A DNA stretch of 64,000 nucleotides from Mesaphorura yosii (GCA_009869945.1 WIXG01000032.1:1-64000); one strand, 5' to 3'. Numbered from the stretch's first letter, positions 1 through 14,584 are shown. Made by a program: numbers and translations. The notes: generated by a model from the sequence alone, not told the origin.

Positions 1-47
1 ATGAGTACTGCTTGTGTGTATGAGTACTGCTTGTGTGCATGAGTCAT
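1..47. repeat. 19-bp tandem repeat at the left edge
   Basis: Two 19-bp units (1-19 and 20-38) differ only at their last base and are followed by a partial third unit starting with the same ATGAGT. The unit contains AGTACTGCTTGTGTG. The array probably continues to the left of the window, so its full copy number cannot be seen. Confidence 0.8.
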
Positions 48-3000
48 ATGAATATTAATGAGGACAGCCAAGCAAGCAACCCTCTTTGGCATCATAAATA
101 AGAAGAAGATGTAAATAGTTCGATAAACTGCCGCTACCACTGTGGCTGCGAGATATGACAGAAGAGAACGGCTTTTCAGGAAGTATCTTTTCGTTTCGCT
201 CAGTTAATGGATTCAGATTGCGCGGGAAAAGAAACAAACCGAAGATAGTCATGGTGACGACGACTGTCAGCTCGACAGTTTTGTTTACCTAGACAACTCG
301 GATCGGAAACGTTGATCCCGGTGCCCAATGCCCGGCAGCGCGTCCTTGAATGCGCAGGCGCGTTCACCAGCTTGTGCTGGTAGCTGGTGCTTGTAAAAGC
401 TCTGGATTTAAATAGCAATCTCTCACCGGGACCTTGAACTCGCCGTGCACGAGCGAAGAGTCTCGCTTGACCGAGTGGATTAAGGCTCGTGCGTCAATGT
501 CACCGCTGACCTCTGCACTTGTTTGCTTGCACTTTGTGGAAGATTAAATGTAATTTTGTCCGGTGCGGTGCGGTCTTGCATTGCAATCAGAAACACCGCC
601 CATGGCGAGAAATGGATTACAGGATTTGAATTTGGAGTTTGAAAAGGCGAGAAAATCGAAAATCTAGGATTTAAGCAAGGTTTCTTGAGAAACCGAACGG
701 AGGAGGTAATTGAGTGAGCCTGTCCGCGCGCGCGTTTCGAACTCGTGCGCTTAAACACAGAAAAATCGGCATAATGGGTGTCTACCCTCTTTGAGCCAAT
801 CATGTGGGAAAATGTGCGAAACGCGAAAACTAGTTTTCGGGTGTCTGGACCGAAAAACAGTATTTCAGCGAGTCATGCACAAAATAAACAAGCAAATTGA
901 GTCACGAACAGTTGCACACTACGGAGCTCGCATATTTGCAAGCCAGGCTCTCTGCTGTGTGCTTTGAATATTTCTTTCATTCGTGTTCGCGCCTCCTTCG
1001 AAGCAGTCGACAGGCGACGGCGACGCTGCGCCAGTTCACTTTAATGCCATTTGTAGCTTGTATTTGTGTACGTTCGTGTTGCGCGCCCGCTCACACGGCT
1101 ATATTTAATCTATGACATTCGCAATTTTATTGGTTTTCCAGCATGTGGCGAAGAATAAAGACTTTTGTCGTTTTCCGTTTATTGTGTTTGGAGAAATAAT
1201 GACGAACGAAGCGGCGTCTGATGAGATGAAAGAAATTGAAAGACAACACACGAACAAGGCGACATGGCCAACAAAATACGACACCCGAGCACTGCACTGA
1301 TGCGTCTTCATGTGCGCCGTACTGCCGCGGATGAGAATCTCCATTCTGAATTCGATTTCGACATTATGTGACGACGACGACTGCGTTACATCGTATCTCG
1401 ATAGTCCGAATGGTTTCTATTTCCGAATAAGCGGTAAAGAAGATCCGTCCCAGTTGCGCCTTGCGCTTGGAACAACAACGAGAAACTGCATGACTTTCGA
1501 TTATTTCTTCTGTGTTCTGTTTATTGCCTGCATCCGAGCCGTTCTAATTCCATTTCATCCGTCGACGTCGGCCTTCCTTTCGGACGTTGCTAATATTCTG
1601 GGAAAATAATTCCAGTAAGTGATAACACAAAGGCGCGACGCGCAGCGAACAGGCAGCCAGCCAGTACAGCACCACTGCTTCAGTGCTTCACTGCTATGCT
1701 GCTAAGACAGCTGGACACACGGGCACGGCCTGCTGTGCTATGGTAGAACTTGGTAGCCTGGTTTTAGTGTCAGGAGCAAGCATGCTTGTGAACATGCTAC
1801 AAGCGCAAGCCCTCGCGAGTTGGGTCCGTTGCGTTGTATGCACTTTCGTAGAGTTTATTTTGAGAAACCTGTTGCCTCTTGGCCCTGACAACACTCTTGT
1901 CATTGGACTTTCTTCGTGTCAGCATTCGGTGCAAATAGACAAGGTGGGTAAGAGAGCATGAACGGCTACAGCAGGCAGGCAGCGAAAGTGTGGCACGGCA
2001 TGTCAAGAGAGGCTGCAGGCCAATCATGCAGGTTGGCCTGGCCGTCTTGGGGCACTCTGAGATCAACAGCTGGGCTGGTTCGGATAATGGAAAGCTGAAA
2101 TGTATTCCTCATCCAATTCGCGAATTCGTGAGTTGGGAACGCAGTTCAGTAACGTAAAATGAAGAGCAGTGTCGGATGAATGGATGGTTTTCTACCTTTC
2201 CGAAATTTGACGCCAACGAACTTTGAAACTCAGCAAGGAATTTGGAAAACTGTGTTTAATTGAAACAGGAAATGCCAGGGAATTGCATTTCATCGCGCGC
2301 GCGGATTAATGAGAAAGACGAGACGAGGCGGGCGGAAAGTCATTATGAAATGCAATCAAGCTCGGTTCGAGGGTTATGCGGTCGGTGACGAAAGAGTAGC
2401 ATACAAAAGGGTCTGAGCAAAAACGGTCGATCAAAATGGGTCGCCATGATCTTCCTTCGTGGAATGCATAAAAGTAACTTTCGCACTGAATTTTGTTTTT
2501 GCTCTTCCGAATTTTTGCTCTTGTGACCTTCATGATGGTATGAGTTTGCAACAAAGCGCTTCGCACCGCTGCTGCTGCTTGACTGACCACCATTAGTAAT
2601 TCCATTGCATTGTCCACTTTTGTGGTTTCATGCTGATTATGCTTTCATTTGTGCTAATTTTTGGTGTAAAGACTCAAATAGGATCAGATAAGCCATTCAA
2701 ATCATGCTTCTGTTCCATTTCGATACTGAGACCCTTTTGTGGCCCGACTGTTTTCTCCCCATCGATCTCTTTTGGCTCGACCGTTTTGTCTGTCAACCGT
2801 CCTGCCACTGGCCGTATAACTCGCAATTCATCAAGGTCGGTGTGCAGGTATTTGAATTAATTTGCTCTAGCTGAATTCCAACCAGCGTATCTTGTAAACA
2901 GAATACTACACAATAAATTGTTTACGTCCATTGTTCAGGCAGGCAGTCTCGCATTTCAGAATTTGACGAGCTGCGCCATATGAAATTCAATTCTGTAGAA

Positions 3001-6000
3001 TTGTTTCTCAAGAATTCATAACCAGTGGCATTCGCATTTGGGTTAGAAAGCGTTCTGCGCATTTCATCAGCCCGCAGAGTGCCCGTGGAGTCATAATTTC
3101 CCAGTCACAAAAGTTCTATGCCCTGCACGCCAATTAAATATGCAATATCATTCTCAGATCAGTCGGATGAGTGGTTTGGATATGAAAACAAAGGGCAAAA
3201 CCTTCCGTAACATAATCTAACATGCAGACGTGGTAATCGATCTCTGAACAGAACAGCGAAATGGAGAAACGGATCTGATCCAGCGGTTGCTCCATCCACT
3301 TGATTAGTCTCTTCGCCGCGCCGAGTCTGAGCACCATTATCCTGCAATTATCCTGCTGTTATTTCTTGTTTTCTGGATTTTTCTAAGTACAACCATGATC
3401 ACGAGAACTTTGGCCGCTGCTGCTGCTGCGTCAGCGGACGAAACGACGAGCACTTCATCATAACGACAGACGACAGAAAGGACAGCGAAACAATACGAAC
3501 GGGAAGCAGAGTACACGGAAGGAGACACGACCTTTGGAAGTTTCTCCAGATTTCGCAATTCCAGCTTAATGCTTTCTCCGTTTCTTGAGAGTTGTACTAG
3601 TGCGAGGAGTCGGGAGTCGCTTTTCCTCTCTTGTCGCTACTCGGTATTGATTTTCCTTATATGTTTCCACGAGTGACAGCGAGCATCTGAGCAACATGAA
3701 TAAGACGAGTCAACTTGTTGAATTTCATTTCTCGTTTGTCATCAACAACATTCATCTCCATTTTCTTGCATGCAGTTCAACGCATTTCATTTGCGTATTG
3801 CGTGACTGGCCGGCTGGTTGGTTCAGCACGCATGATTCAACACTCAAGAAAACGCTTTCGTGACTGCCAGTGCAAGATCTCGAGTGGCATTTCAGAACGG
3901 CAGGCAGGCAGCCGAGCGAACATTCGATTCAAGACTCCAAACCACTTGTTACACAGCCGGCGGCATTTGCCTTGTCTTGCCTTCGATGAACTGACTCGCT
4001 GCGATGCGGATGCGGGTCACTACTGCAATGATGCACACGCTCACGCTCTTTACCAAGACCTCGTTTGCACTCAATCTAATTTGCTCTCGCTTTCGTGCTA
4101 ATCAAGATAAAAGTCTGGTCCAGATCTTATTGATTTTCTGGACCCGCAGCTTAAGCTAAAAATAATCTTGAAATTCATTGGTTCCGTACGATTTTATTGG
4201 CGGACATAAATGTTCGGATTTTAATGACACCCGCAAAGTGATTGCACATTGCATTTATTGCCAGATTTAATGGCGTCCAGGCGCCAGGCAGCGACGGGCG
4301 ACGAGAAGAAGACACGAATAGTAGAATACTAAATGCCCGCGGCCTTTGGCTGTTTCGTTCTATTTCGCAAATGTTTTATGTATTTTATTTATGATTCTGT
4401 TTATTATCCCAAAAACTCGCTTCGACTATCGTCATTAAATGGAAAATAAAACTTTTGTTCACCTTTGCCAATTGCGACCTTATCAATTCGCGCTGAGAGT
4501 CCGAGTCGGAGTTGCAGTCTTAAAATATCCAGCCCATATTATTCATCCTTCGTTCGAGTGCGAGCGGCTGGCATCTCATCAGGCTGGCGGGTGCTGCTGA
4601 TCGAGCCACTCATCCACAACATTCATCCACTTATTAAAGTACGACACAATTCTGGGCCTCTCAATGCAACGCGCAAAAAATCTCTTTTCTGCAATTTTCT
4701 GTCTCGAATTTCGAAGAAGAGAAAAAGGCGTTGGCTTTGGTATTCCGGATAAATGGATGAATATGTATGATTTTTGAGTGGATACCGACAAACAACAAGC
4801 GAGCGAAGACTCCGCTCCGCCTGGTTTCATTTTCTATGCCAAGTTTTATGCAGAAATAGGAATGTCATGAAAAATGTTGTTTTATAAATGTCAAGTTGTT
4901 TTACTTCTCGTTGAGACCGCTTGATCCGTCGCGCTGAGTTTAACTTTGAAGCGATACTTGGAAATTGCTTAACAGTATTTTCGACGAACGAATGGCGACG
5001 GGATGAGATCGATATCTCAGAAGGACGGACAATGAACGAGCATAGCATGGGCATGGCAGACCTAGCAGGGAGATGCCAAATGAAAGTGCAGCTGCGGATC
5101 CAAAATTCATATCTCAATCTCTGTACTCTGTTTACGGTGTGGATTACAATTATTATCAGCCGACGGGTAAGTAAACACTCGTGGACATGTACGAGAGTTG
5201 CAAATTGGCTTGGCATTGCACTGGTCAGGTTAGATCAGCTCGGCGGAGACAGTGCCAGCGTTCCAGCGTAGCGTAGGTTTGAGAATAATTCAAGTGGAAA
5301 ATTAATTTCCAAGCACAATTGCTACTTGGTATTGGACTTGCAATAAACTAACGAACCATTCAGCCGTGCCATTATTTGAACAAATAAGCGACAGCGAAAA
5401 AATCGCAACAGAAATGAAAATGTTACTCGCTCGCTCGTCGAGTTGCGCTGTGTGTGGTCTCACTGGCTCCTGGACCGGAAAGGCAGCCACTGTTCTGGCG
5501 TATTTTGAAGCATTAAAACGATGCTTTCTCGAGTCATCCCGTTTTCTGACACCCGAATCTCATTTTCATGTCGTGTCGAGCTTGAGGAATGAGTCGGAAG
5601 GTTGAGACGAAGAGTCCTCCTGTCGAGCGTCGGCGAAAGCAGCGAGAGGCGAAGGATCAGAGAACGTCGTCCTGTGACTGCAACGTTGCTTGGAAAGAGA
5701 GAAAGGCAAAGAGAAAGCTTGCACATGCTCACCGCCACCTGTCTCACGCGCCTCAAACTGCTTTGGAATGAATTGAGAGTCGTGAGAAGTTTTTGGCAGA
5801 GATGGCAAGGCGCCGCCGTGCCTTCGTTGCCTGCCTGCTTGCGTTGTCTCAATTAATAAATTGAAGAGAGCACAGCGTCGAGTGAAAGTTTGAACTGACA
5901 ATTCTGAATTTTGCAATTGAGAACTTCATCGCGTGTTGTTCGAGGAAGGCAGCGAAGGCAAAGGAAAGACTCAGGGTTTGTGGTTTGTGTATAAATCTGC

Positions 6001-7836
6001 GCTGCACTAGGAAAGAAAGCGCAGTGCATTGCACGGCATAGCAGAGAGCATCGGGAGCTAGTTATATTATTAGAATCGGTAATTGGAAAAGTTTACCTTT
6101 TTACCGCCGTCCCATTGCCTCTTCACTTTTCGCGTTTCTAATTTCTCATTTGGTTGGTCATTGCCAATTACAGAAAGCCAACGCGAAAGTCGCACGACGC
6201 ACTTCGCTTGGTGAGCGACTGTGTTTGTTTTACGTCAATCGAAATTACAAAAATAGTTTCTCAAGTAGCAATAAGTATTTACGGGTCAGAAGTTACACGC
6301 GAATGGCGATGGCTGCGAAAGGCGAAAGATAGTGCAACGGTGCAGAAAGGAAGAAAATTCCCAGGCGGGCCGTACAATTTTGTTCATTGGCATGGATGTC
6401 AGGATGTTTCAAAGTTCTGTTCGAACGCCATGGCATGGCATGACGCGAGGGTTATCATGTGCTTTAATAATTAGCGGCATGACATGAGCGAGCGACGGAT
6501 GCACTTTGGGAGAGACAGCACAAATCTCATTCCCGTCTCTCACTCGAGATTTATCGCTGAACTTTCGCCTGACCTTCGTTTCGTGTTGCGTTTTCTGTTC
6601 CTGATTGATTGTGTGAGCTGACTTTTGAAAAGGACACGTCCTTCAATCAAATGCAATAGTGCCATTCCTGCTTTCATTGCCATTGTAAATTTGCAAATAT
6701 TGCGATACGCCAGACGAGCCGAAGACGGATAAATTTAAATTGGCAAGTGCATATCGCAGGCGGCACAATGAATCATTGTATCTGGAGTTGTATAATTGGA
6801 TTTATGCATCTGTCTGCATGCAACGTGCACTTGACTAACCTTCTACGCCTAATTTTCGCCGGCGTAACCTCATTGGTGCTTTCTCTACGCTACGCTACTA
6901 ATGCAGTTATAATCTCATCTGGATAAAGATCACATCGCGCATCCGAACTCAATTGTGTGAGCACAACGAACGCGAACGCGAACACGTAATTGAGTTAGAA
7001 ATCCCATTTTCTCCTCTCAACATTTCGCAATCAAGTGTTGCATATCCACTTTGCTAATCTCTGCCGTGTAATGTCAAAGATAAATCAGCGACAACTCGTG
7101 TTATTTTTATTGTCGTCGGCCGATTGCGATTGCAGCATTTTCCTTGTGTCGTCGCTCTGCGATTGCGATGTAATCATGTTATGTTTAATCAGGATTTGTA
7201 TTTTCGTATTTTCATAGATTAGGAACCTCAAAACCTGCCGTACCATTTTACAATTTTTAGGCCTCGTTCGACACAATCGTTCGAGAATTAGTTGAATTCA
7301 AGAAAGCAGCAGGTGGTCATAACGAGTTCCTTTCTCCTATTCTCCTTCTGCGCTTTCTCCACAAAGGAAAGCAGACGCAGCGTGCAGTAAATTGGACTTT
7401 GATTTCGAATCTGAAGCAGAATCGCAAAATTATGACAACGCGGAACGCGTAGCGGAGGATGCTTATTCTATGAGACCAGAGTTGATCTTTGAACCTGATG
7501 CGAATCTGAGACTGATTTCCAGTTAACCCGATTACGTGGGTTTTCTATTTCCACCTCGCGTCATGACAACCGAAGATTGACGGACGGACATCGGTGATTC
7601 GAGGTGTGGAAGTGAGTGGGACCCAAGCTCTTTTGTCTCATGTTAACACCACAGGAGCACTAATGATCTCGCTCTCTCTTTGCCTTGTGTTTGTGTTGTC
7701 TGGATGCTATTTTTATGCGGTTGTGAGTTGCGACTGCGACCGGGACCGAGAGTGGTCTTGGCCCTTTGCCGTTCCGTTCTTTCGCATCGGCTGGCCAAAT
7801 GATGCATGACTTTAGGATGCATGTTGCTCGACTCAC
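48..7836. other. Gene-poor sequence, no recognisable gene
   Basis: About 7.8 kb in which every open frame is short and compositionally unlike a protein, with no family motif on either strand. If the membrane-protein exon at 7837-8178 belongs to a gene running leftward, this stretch is its intron, since a good splice donor faces into it. No further exon of that gene could be recognised here. No transposase or reverse-transcriptase motif was seen. Confidence 0.6.
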
Positions 7837-8178
7837 CTGTTGCGGGTAGGTGTAGACCGGACACGACTTGGTACTGGAACGGCTTCCACGGCTGTCCCAA
7901 CGCTTCATATGTCCGTAGCTCGACTCGGCGACCGCCGCCGTCCTGCTGGCGCTGGCGGTCGACGAGTGGCTTCCATGTCGGGACACGCCCTGGCTGCTTG
8001 TCGACGCGTGGGCGTTGCGGGTACTCGATGCCAGATGCGGAGACTCGAAACGCTCTAGGTCGCCCCAGTCGGTGCCCTTCTTCTTCCGGAGGTAGTGACG
8101 GTAAATTACGATCGTCATGGCGATGACCAGCGCCAGTCCTGTGCCCGTCGCGGCACCGAGCACAGCCGAAGTCACCAT
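7837..8178 (-). CDS. N-terminal exon of an unidentified single-pass membrane protein (partial)
   Basis: The minus-strand frame from the ATG at 8176-8178 encodes a hydrophobic segment (about residues 2-24, ending in IVIYRHYL) followed at once by a basic RKKK stop-transfer stretch. After it comes a hydrophilic tail rich in Ser, Ala, Arg and His, with DWGDLERFESP just inside. The exon ends at 7837 in CAG followed by a strong GTGAGT donor, after residues YPQQ (114 residues). An in-frame TAA lies nine codons upstream (8203-8205), supporting this ATG. An alternative is an internal exon using the GGGCAG acceptor just 5' of it. The topology (short outside, one membrane helix, basic cytoplasmic tail) is like the N-terminus of synaptotagmin-type or other type III membrane proteins, but no C2 domain or other family mark is present, so no function is assigned. 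Downstream exons were not found; they would lie to the left, possibly outside the window. Confidence 0.5.
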
Positions 8179-11100
8179 GACGGGGAGTTCTGCCCGCCCG
8201 CTTTACCTCTAGGTCTTAGCGGAACCCTAAACGAAACAAGAATAAACACGAATGTAAAGAAACCTGCAAATTGCATTACGCTGGTGGTTCAAAGGAAAAA
8301 CGTGGCCGACAAACGAGGCTTTGTCGTATCATAAGGACGTGAAGCAATGGGACGCGGAGTGAAAACTCGCATTGTGACTCTTTGAGATGAGAATATTTGT
8401 TAAAGAACTGCAAATCAAAGCAATAGCAACGCTCCAGCAGAGATTTCTCATTCCCTCGTCTGCCCTGGAAATATTGGCGTAATTTAATTAACCTTTGCAA
8501 GACAACAGATCGCAGTGAGTAAGCTGCCTCAGGAAAACCAAGCCAATTACAAATGCGACGGCGACTGACATGTACGTGGAATGTAATAAAAGTTTTATTC
8601 CTTTGTGCCGAGTAATGCAGCGAAGAGCAAAGAGCGTACAAGCCGGAACATGTGTATATTATTCTTAGCCCTGCGAGTGGTAAAATTCCAGCCATGTCCC
8701 GATATTCGGGCTACATGCACTTAAAATAGAAGTACAGGATCAAAAAATTCCATTCTTCATTTCGCGATCGGCCCATGCAGCAGGAGCAGTGACGACGTGA
8801 AATCATTCAGTTTATGCTCCAACGGTTTTTGTTCGAGTGGATTCCTCCTGAAATTGGCTTTATTGTGCTCGGCCGCTTGTTAAACAAATCTTTAATGTCT
8901 GACAACCAGCATGCATGCCAGGCAGCGACTGCTCACGATTCGGTTTCCTGGAACCGCCATTCGCTGGTCGACGGGGAAACCTGAGCCAAGTTTTCATATT
9001 TTTAGATTCATTATAAAGTTCAAACACGTTGAAAACTTTTGCACTGCACTGCTTTCTTCCTGGAAACGTACGCAAAAACAAAGAGAAGGAGGTCAGACTC
9101 GGCTCGGCTGCTTTGCTGCTAATCTCGTGTCATGCCCGACTCCTCTGGCCAAATTAAAAAGTTTCCAATTTTGCAAAAAAAAAGTCGCGCTAAGCTTAAG
9201 TAAGATCGACGGAAATGACTTTTGACTTCAAGGCTACACGGCACGCCTGGGGCGGCCCGTCGGCTCACGCAAGGAACTGGATTTCGTCTTGCACTGCCGT
9301 AAGAAGCCAACGCAAAATATTTTCAATTCCGCGCACTTCAAAGGAACGAAAGAAAGAGCATCTTTCATTCATTTCTCCGTGGAATGATTTACATGCATGT
9401 CGGTCGAGATCGCAATCCCAATTTCGCGACATGCTGCTCGAAATTGAGGACATCTCTGCTCTGCTTACATGCAAGTGCAAAAAACATGCAAGAGAAATGG
9501 TGTCAGCAGAGCTGCCTCGCCGCGAGCGTGTGTTTACGCTCGAGAGTTAAAAATAATTAGCACCACCGGTTTGCGCAGGAAATCAGTCAAGATGTTTCAA
9601 TGCTCGGATTATGTTACAAATTTAATCAAGTAAATGTAAATGGTTTTGCCACCAAATTCTTGTTTACGCTTTCTTGAGAAGAGGAAGACGGCTGCTGCGA
9701 ATGAGGTCGTTGTTGACGAACAAGAAGAAGGCGAGCAGCAGGACCGTATTATTCACTCCACTTTCTCTTGTGCTTGTGTGCTCAGGCGTGTGGCTGATTA
9801 GTTGCGATCTTAGAACAGATCATGCCTGCCAAGCGTCCGTCAGCGGAAGCATGAGTGTACGTACGATAATGTTATTATGCTAATGCCTGAGCGCATTCTA
9901 AGATTCAAAGTTCTTAGACACGGGTCACAGTGGCATCTCGCAACAGGAAACGAGTTCAAACTTCAAACGAGTACTTGCAAAATTAAGGACATGTATGCAT
10001 AGAATGCGTACTTGACGAGTCGTAAGACTATAAAAGGACGAGGCGAGTGAGACCGGAAAGAAAACAGCTGGGAGAAAATTACCGACATTACATACGTGAG
10101 TGGGCGCGCTATTTGCTTGTCGCTTAGCTGGCTGCTTCTTTCTCTCACCGAGCAAGCCAAGACGTACGTGCTTGCGTTCTGTGTTTTGTGTATGACGTCT
10201 GCACCGCACCGCGTGTGTGTTTTGTGCTGTGTCGAGTTGTGTTGTGGCAGCAGCGACAGTAATAGTCAGCATCATCTTGTTCGCATTTCGCAGTTCGCAA
10301 GGTGGTCGTTTTCGGATGTGGTTGTGGATTGCGGTTACGGCCGCGCTCCGTTGCGATTGACACGGCAGCTCACGGCGGGCGACAGTACGATTTACTTTGT
10401 ACATTTTTCTTTCGCCTTTGCCCTCGCCAAATTACAATGCAAATACGCAACGCGAGACGAGCACACGCCAAAGAAAATTCAGCAAACAAGTTTAAGCTGA
10501 CGCTCGTTTGTGCTTTTGCAAAGATTATTAAAAATAAACTTCTTTGAGAACATATGTGGTGACAGCGTAAAGAAAATATTGTGTGACATCTCAATAGCAA
10601 ACAAGCTGAGCAACATCGCGCTGCTTCTCTCGACTCTGCCACGGCAGCGAACGAAGCTGCTGCAAGGGCCATGCATTATTCATTTGCAATAACCATAATA
10701 ATGATGATAAGTAGTGTCTTGATAAAAAACGAGACTGGCCTGCGGAGAAAAGAAACCTGACACATGGAATAAACACAGTTGTGACGAACTTCGACCAGAG
10801 ATTCCGAATTGCGATATTGACGTGCCAAACTTGAAACTGATACTGCCATCGTGAGAAAATTGTGAGGCGAGCCGGGCACGAAAATTATTGACCCGTCGCA
10901 AACGGTTACAAAATTACTGCCTCGAAGCTGTTGACGCTCATTAAATATTGATGATGTGGCTGTGGTGGTGGCAGAAGGCAGAAAGACATCAATCATCGCG
11001 ATTCGCGATCTCATAATTGCGAAAGCGGCGGGTGGATGGTGAATGGATCAATCGATGCGAGACGAGATCGAATTTTGCACGGATTACGACGCGAGTAATT

Positions 11101-14100
11101 GGCGAGCTCGGGCAATGTCATGCATGCACTATGCACTTGAATGAGAAGGAAAGGTGAAATAGCAGCAGCAATGACAATGACAATAGAAGCAGAAATAGAA
11201 ATAAAGAGAAGGCCGGTGCCGATGACATTCTCGGAGGACAGTCGACCATGAAACAGCAGTAGAAAACTCAATTAACTCGCGTCATTTACTCGGCTCGGCG
11301 TTCGTTAATACACTGCGAGACTGGGAAAGCACGTTTTCACAGCCTGCATAGCAATCACATTGCTTCAGGCGGTTACGAAGTCAATTCGAGGAAGCCAATA
11401 ATGTGCCACGCCGGCCGCGTTACCCGCTATCATTAAAAACTCGGGCGGGTGAGCAAACAACGGGAATCGGACGTCGTGCACTGTCCTGCACTGCAAGGAC
11501 GACGGACGACGAACGAAGAATGATGAGTTAAGCGATCGCGTTGATGACGGCAGCGCTTGGCAAATAAAACACACGGTTCAGGCGTTCACGTTTGCGTTCG
11601 ACACCTTTCCGCTGTTCGCTGTTTGCGGTTCACGCGCTGTCATTATGCCCTCACTCGGCCCATCATCATCTGAAGTGGCTACTCCTGCATTTGCATTATT
11701 AACTTCTATTTTGGGAAACCAATCATTATCACTTGCGCTCGCTTGTGAGCGAGCGAGCGAGCACTATTCGAGTAGATTTCAGGCCGCGGTGAGTGCGGAA
11801 TATGAAAAGGAATTTTTGGACCCGGAAAGCGGTGGGTCCAAAGATGGAAATCTGCGTCAGCAAATGAGTGCCAGTGTGAGCTTATCACCTTACTTCCTTC
11901 GGTCCTCAGAGGTTTTGTCTTTGAAATCTTTCCGCGACTCTCAAATCACAATCACGTCTCATGAAAATCAATTCGAGCCGCCAATCCGAGATCGTCTTGG
12001 CTTAGCTTGAAAGGAATACCGACAGCAGGAAAGAAACGAGAGCGCTCTCTAAATTAATGCTGCATGACGCAAATTGGTTTGAGGAGAGACGACACGAAAA
12101 CGAATGCGAATGAAATAAAGTGCAGAACAAAGTGGCAGCAGCGTAATGCGATTTGATTATGCGTCCTCACATTTCAGTATTTAAACAAATTTAAAGGAGG
12201 AAGCGAGACGACGCCAACTTTCTCATTTGATCACTTGCTCTGTGCTTTCTATGGCGGAGGCACCATTTTTCTTTTGCGACTGCACCGATCTCAACTTGTC
12301 TCTGTTCTCCGTGTTTTTTGCGCACAATTGGCGTCACGATGCTCGGGCTGGTTTCGAGGCCCATTAATTTAAAAACTGTTCTGGGCCGCGCGTGCGCGAT
12401 GCAAACATCGCAATGCAAACATTGCAATGCGATTAAGCCGTATGTAATTATAAAATGGCGAGTATTACGAGAAAGTGGTGCTTGTGGAATCATTTATGCG
12501 AATGGTCATGGAAATGTTCCGTTTCACATTGCCGCTCTGCGGCAATTTTGATTACACGAAACCATTACGGGCTGGCACTTAATAAAACCCTTGTTACGTA
12601 CGTACGGCTTGAAGTTGACACTTAAATTGCAATCCAACTATGCGAATATGCCTCATGCATGTAAATGCTTTCACTACTGTCTTGCTTACCTTTGATTACT
12701 TTCTCGTGTCTGCAGGCAGGGATTTTCTGTGACCTTTGAAGATTTCTTGGCAATATGCTGCTTGGACGCGGGGTGTCTTCAGCAGGCTCTTGGCTCGCGC
12801 GGTCAGTTTGCTTACTCGACCAACACTGGAGTCGTCGGCGTCTCAACCGCCTCCCGCACGCCAAAAAAGACCCACAGGGCAAAGTTGAATCGGACCGAGT
12901 TACAGTTGCTGCATCTGAATTTGCTACGAATTTGTACAAACACAATCACAAACTCGAGTGAGCGGGACTCGAGCTCAGGCGTCTGGCGCTGCTGGTCGGT
13001 GTCGTGGGGTAGGACGAGGACGATTAGAAAATACATGAACGAACCCCGGCTTCAGGTGGACGTGGTGGCTGGTGGACTGCAACCGCCGCCGGTCACGACG
13101 GCAGAGCGACGATGAGACGGAGAGAATTCGCAGGTCGCGGTCGCCAACGAGACGCGGAGTGAAGAACAAAGCAAATAAGGGCTAATCTAATAATAACGGT
13201 GGAGATGGCAAAGATGATGCAAAGATGTGCAGCGGTGGCCGGAGCAGCGAGTGACGCGGACGTGAGTGAATAGAGGTCCGTTCTCAGATGGGAAGGAAAC
13301 GTGAGAATTTCCAGGAGGATTCCCCGTAGTCAGACGAGCCAGCGAGTCCAGCCGTGGAGCCGTGCCGAGTGCGAGTGAGCATGGAAATTTCGTCTCTGCT
13401 TTGTGCGCTGTGTAAAGCTGCGTAGGATTTTATTCTCTTGTTTCTGGTATCTACGCGAGCTTTGAGCGAGCCCACACGTTCTAAATCTTGTTCATTCAAT
13501 TCTCTTAGCGTGGATACGGGATACGGCATGGAAGAAGTGAGTGTATGAAGCTGGTGCTGGTGGACGGGTGCAGAAGCAGCATGGGAAACGGGGACAAGAC
13601 AAAAGGGAAAACTAAAGCTGGAGAAAGCGGCAGCAGCAGCGCAGGTAGAGCAAAGGCAAAGGCGGAGTAGGCCCGAATGTATGGAGAAAGGGCTTGGCTC
13701 TTTACGGGCACGGTAATTTTATAGACTCACACTGCACAGAAACTCGACTGGACTCAGGCCATGCCTGTATGCCTGCATGGAAAGGTAAATGCGAAGTGTA
13801 AACGTAAGCCACAGATAATGAAAATGATGGAAAAGTTTTCCTCGGCAAATGTGAAGTCGAATGCTAAAATGCTAAACTGACACTAACGCAGGTGGGACGC
13901 CGAAGAGCAAGTGCACGACATGCATGCGGGCAGATGAGTCGCTTTTGTGTATTTTGGAGCAGACACATCACCTTTACGCTTTACACAGAATTTTTAGCTG
14001 CAGGATGCGTAAAATGTGTTGTTTGCAGTTGGCAGCTTTGTTACTGCTGCAATTCCGCTGAGACATCTTAGTCACTTTGAAAATTTACTCGCGAGAAAAT

Positions 14101-14584
14101 GTTCTATCGCACCAGTGCTTATCATTTTCCTTTCCTGCCGACTTTACTGTCAGTGCCTAGTGCCTTGTGCCTGGCGGACTAGTGAAATGTAATGAATGCA
14201 AATGCATTTCGCAAATTCGCCTGGCCTGCTCGCTACTGCTGTTGTTTAATTCGATGATTAGAGCCACAGTTTTGGTGTGGCAGGAAGAAGGCGAGAGTCT
14301 GAAGAGCGAAAAACATAACATAATGGGCAGTAAAATTTAAAAGGCAGGCTGCAGATGCTGCTGCTGGAATTTTTACGAGGTGAATTCGAGTGCGAGTGCA
14401 GTGGACTCGGTTGTAATGCTGATTAGGAATCCTTATCACAAGTGACTATCCCGACTCAGTAATGTAGATGACCTTTAAAATGAAATCACATGACCATCGA
14501 ATGAAATCACTTTTTTTTATCATCGAAATCAACCTGACAGTCTGCATGCGTGCAGGCAGCAATAAGGCATATTTCGCATTAGTT
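8179..14584. other. Gene-poor sequence between the membrane-protein exon and V-ATPase c
   Basis: No convincing gene on either strand. It may include the promoter and untranslated 5' exons of the membrane-protein exon, but none can be placed. Small features are a 14-bp near-perfect direct repeat at 12401-12428, an ACGT run near 12595-12607 and a GAGC-rich hairpin near 11740-11762. The 12.8-13.4 kb part is locally richer in C and G, but its open frames have no protein-like composition. Confidence 0.55.
12401..12428. repeat. 14-bp direct repeat, two copies
   Basis: GCAAACATCGCAAT is followed immediately by GCAAACATTGCAAT (one C/T difference), and the start of a third copy (GCGATT) is degenerate. 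It is one of several short GCAAT/GCGAAT-type simple repeats in the noncoding parts of the window. Confidence 0.75.
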
